Positions 63,203 through 64,000 of a stretch of 64,000 nt of DNA are shown one piece after another. This DNA is from Planococcus maritimus (GTDB taxonomy: Bacteria > Bacillota > Bacilli > Bacillales_A > Planococcaceae), in the NCBI RefSeq assembly GCF_001592825.1, contig NZ_LTZG01000001.1:186001-250000 (forward strand). Reading direction: 5' to 3'. The notes under the pieces are model-generated. The model was not told the origin of the DNA. It ran no database searches and saw nothing but the letters and a program-made list of their open reading frames with translations. How positions within the stretch are numbered: the stretch's first letter is position 1; every line of letters begins with the position of its first letter. A program made the position numbers and the translations under genes.

Positions 63203-63703
63203 ATGCATCCGCTTAGCCATCCCTTATTCCTTCAGTACATTATCCACTTCAATGATGAAAAAGATTATTTCGAATGTCATGAGGTCGGAGAAGAGTACTG
63301 GAAACAAATCGCTCCAAAAGACAAAATGCACCCCTTAACTGGTTGGATCCAATTGGCGGTCGGCATGTACCATTGGCGCCGCAGCAATTATCCGGGCGCG
63401 CTTCGTTCACTCATCCGGGCTAAACCGAAACTTGCCGAGCCTGGCATTTGGACCGAGGGCTTCGACCACCCGCAATTGATGCAACTCCTTACCGAATCGA
63501 TACAAGGAGTGACCAATCGCGAGCCATTCGAACATCGTGACCTCCCGCTTGTACCAGGCGAACTGGTTCAAGCCGTCGAAGAACAAAAGCAACATTATTT
63601 GGCCCCAGAGCTAGATGAGCACTTTTTGATGCACAAACACCGGCTGCGTGACCGGACAGAGATCATCGCGCTCAGACAACAGAAAAAAAGGCGGAACCTT
63701 TAA
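63203..63703 (+). CDS. ypuF: YpuF, DUF309 domain protein
   Basis: Soluble helical protein of 166 residues from the DUF309 family. The conserved N-terminal pattern YFECHEVGEEYWKQ carries the E-x-H-E type acidic and His residues, followed by GWIQLAVGMYHWRRSNYPGALRSL. Function unknown; the His/Glu set hints at metal binding. In Bacillus it lies next to scpA, as here. ATG follows AAAGGAG. Confidence 0.84.
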   Translation: MHPLSHPLFLQYIIHFNDEKDYFECHEVGEEYWKQIAPKDKMHPLTGWIQLAVGMYHWRRSNYPGALRSLIRAKPKLAEPGIWTEGFDHPQLMQLLTESIQGVTNREPFEHRDLPLVPGELVQAVEEQKQHYLAPELDEHFLMHKHRLRDRTEIIALRQQKKRRNL

Positions 63704-63725
63704 GAATTAAAGGCCGCCTTTTTTT
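63683..63725. terminator. Bidirectional terminator shared by ypuF and ribT
   Basis: AAAAAAAGGCGG pairs with CCGCCTTTTTTT around an inner CCTTTAA/TTAAAGG stem. It overlaps the 3' coding ends of both convergent genes: the ypuF stop (63701-63703) and the ribT stop (63707-63709) lie inside the hairpin. Confidence 0.88.
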
Positions 63726-64000
63726 ACTGGGCATTTATTCAGGAAAGCTTCGGTTTCGTCAGTAGCCCGCATTTCCCGGTGCTGCATCATGTCTTGAATC
63801 TTATCGATCATTTGATGGCCGATCCCGTCGCCCCGATGGGATGGATTCACCGATACATGATGAATAGTGTAATGATCTTCCGAGACTTCCACACCTAATA
63901 ATCCGACAAAGTCGTCCTCTTTTTTCCAAAGGAATAATTGCCATTCCGGATTTTCTTCGTAAATGTGCATGGTCTGCTGCAGCTTTTTCAGTTCGCGCTC
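63707..64000 (-). CDS. ribT: RibT-like GNAT acetyltransferase (N-terminus beyond window)
   Basis: The 3' 97 codons of a GNAT-fold protein; the frame is open through the right edge (ERELKKLQQT before an internal Met at 63970). VSVNPSHRGDGIGHQMI is the acetyl-CoA-binding motif, preceded by WQLFLWKKEDDFVGLLGV. These match RibT, the last gene of the riboflavin operon in Bacillus, which stands next to ypuF/scpA there. Substrate unknown. The rest of the rib operon would lie beyond the window. Confidence 0.82.
   Translation of the reverse strand, partial: ERELKKLQQTMHIYEENPEWQLFLWKKEDDFVGLLGVEVSEDHYTIHHVSVNPSHRGDGIGHQMIDKIQDMMQHREMRATDETEAFLNKCPVKKGGL

Overview
The window is a stretch of core chromosome from a low-to-mid GC Gram-positive bacterium of the Bacillales. 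Gene order follows the Bacillus subtilis region from ypuF/scpAB through res, sigX, fer, cmk, hbs, mtr, hep, aro, qcr, dapB, pan, dinG, asnS and nth to ponA, recU and yprA. The genes in that region that serve only sporulation or germination (spoIVA, spmA, spmB, ypjB, sleB, ypeB) are all absent. This fits a non-sporulating Planococcaceae member, most likely Planococcus or a close relative. The genus is inference from gene order and protein resemblance, not from a search.

Layout from left to right. 1-6.9 kb: the MrfA/YprA repair helicase (cut by the left edge), YppE, RecU and PBP1, YpoC and endonuclease III. 6.9-15.3 kb: DnaD, AsnS, AspB, YpmB, YpmA, DinG, PanD and PanC, with an attenuator-like leader before panC. 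15.3-20.2 kb: one operon ypjD-dapB-mgsA-bshA-cca-birA. 20.2-27 kb: a YitT-family membrane protein, a YugP-type metallopeptidase, YpjA, the cytochrome bc complex QcrABC, and YpiF/YpiB/YpiA. 27-37 kb: the shikimate block aroC-aroB-aroH-tyrA-aroA, then Ndk, menaquinone side-chain and ring methylation genes (hepS, menG, hepT), TRAP, FolE and HU. 37-44 kb: lipoprotein YphF, YphE, GpsA, Der, Fni, an S1-domain protein, PlsC and Cmk. 44-52 kb: PrsW, asparaginase, YpdA, a phosphoesterase, a CBS protein, a LysM protein, RecQ, YpbB and ferredoxin. 52-61 kb: RibU under an FMN riboswitch, SigX with its anti-sigma factor, and resA-E. 61-64 kb: RluB, ScpB, ScpA, YpuF and RibT (cut by the right edge).

Functional themes. 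Respiration is strongly represented: QcrABC, cytochrome c maturation by ResABC under ResDE, and menaquinone synthesis by HepST and MenG, fed by chorismate from the aro block. Bacillithiol metabolism is represented by BshA and YpdA. DNA replication, repair and segregation include DnaD, Nth, RecU, RecQ, DinG, MrfA and ScpAB. Almost every gene lies on the minus strand. The exceptions (recU-ponA, ypjC, fer, ypuF) are bounded by convergent terminators or divergent promoter regions.

I see no insertion sequence, prophage, CRISPR array, rRNA, tRNA or toxin/defence island. The observations most worth following are: the regulated leader before panC where panB would be expected; the loss of bshB1 and of trpEDCFBA-hisC from conserved operons while bshA, ypdA and mtrB remain; the overlapping -35 boxes of two divergent promoters; and a few unexplained inverted repeats. 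I found no convincing previously undescribed system.
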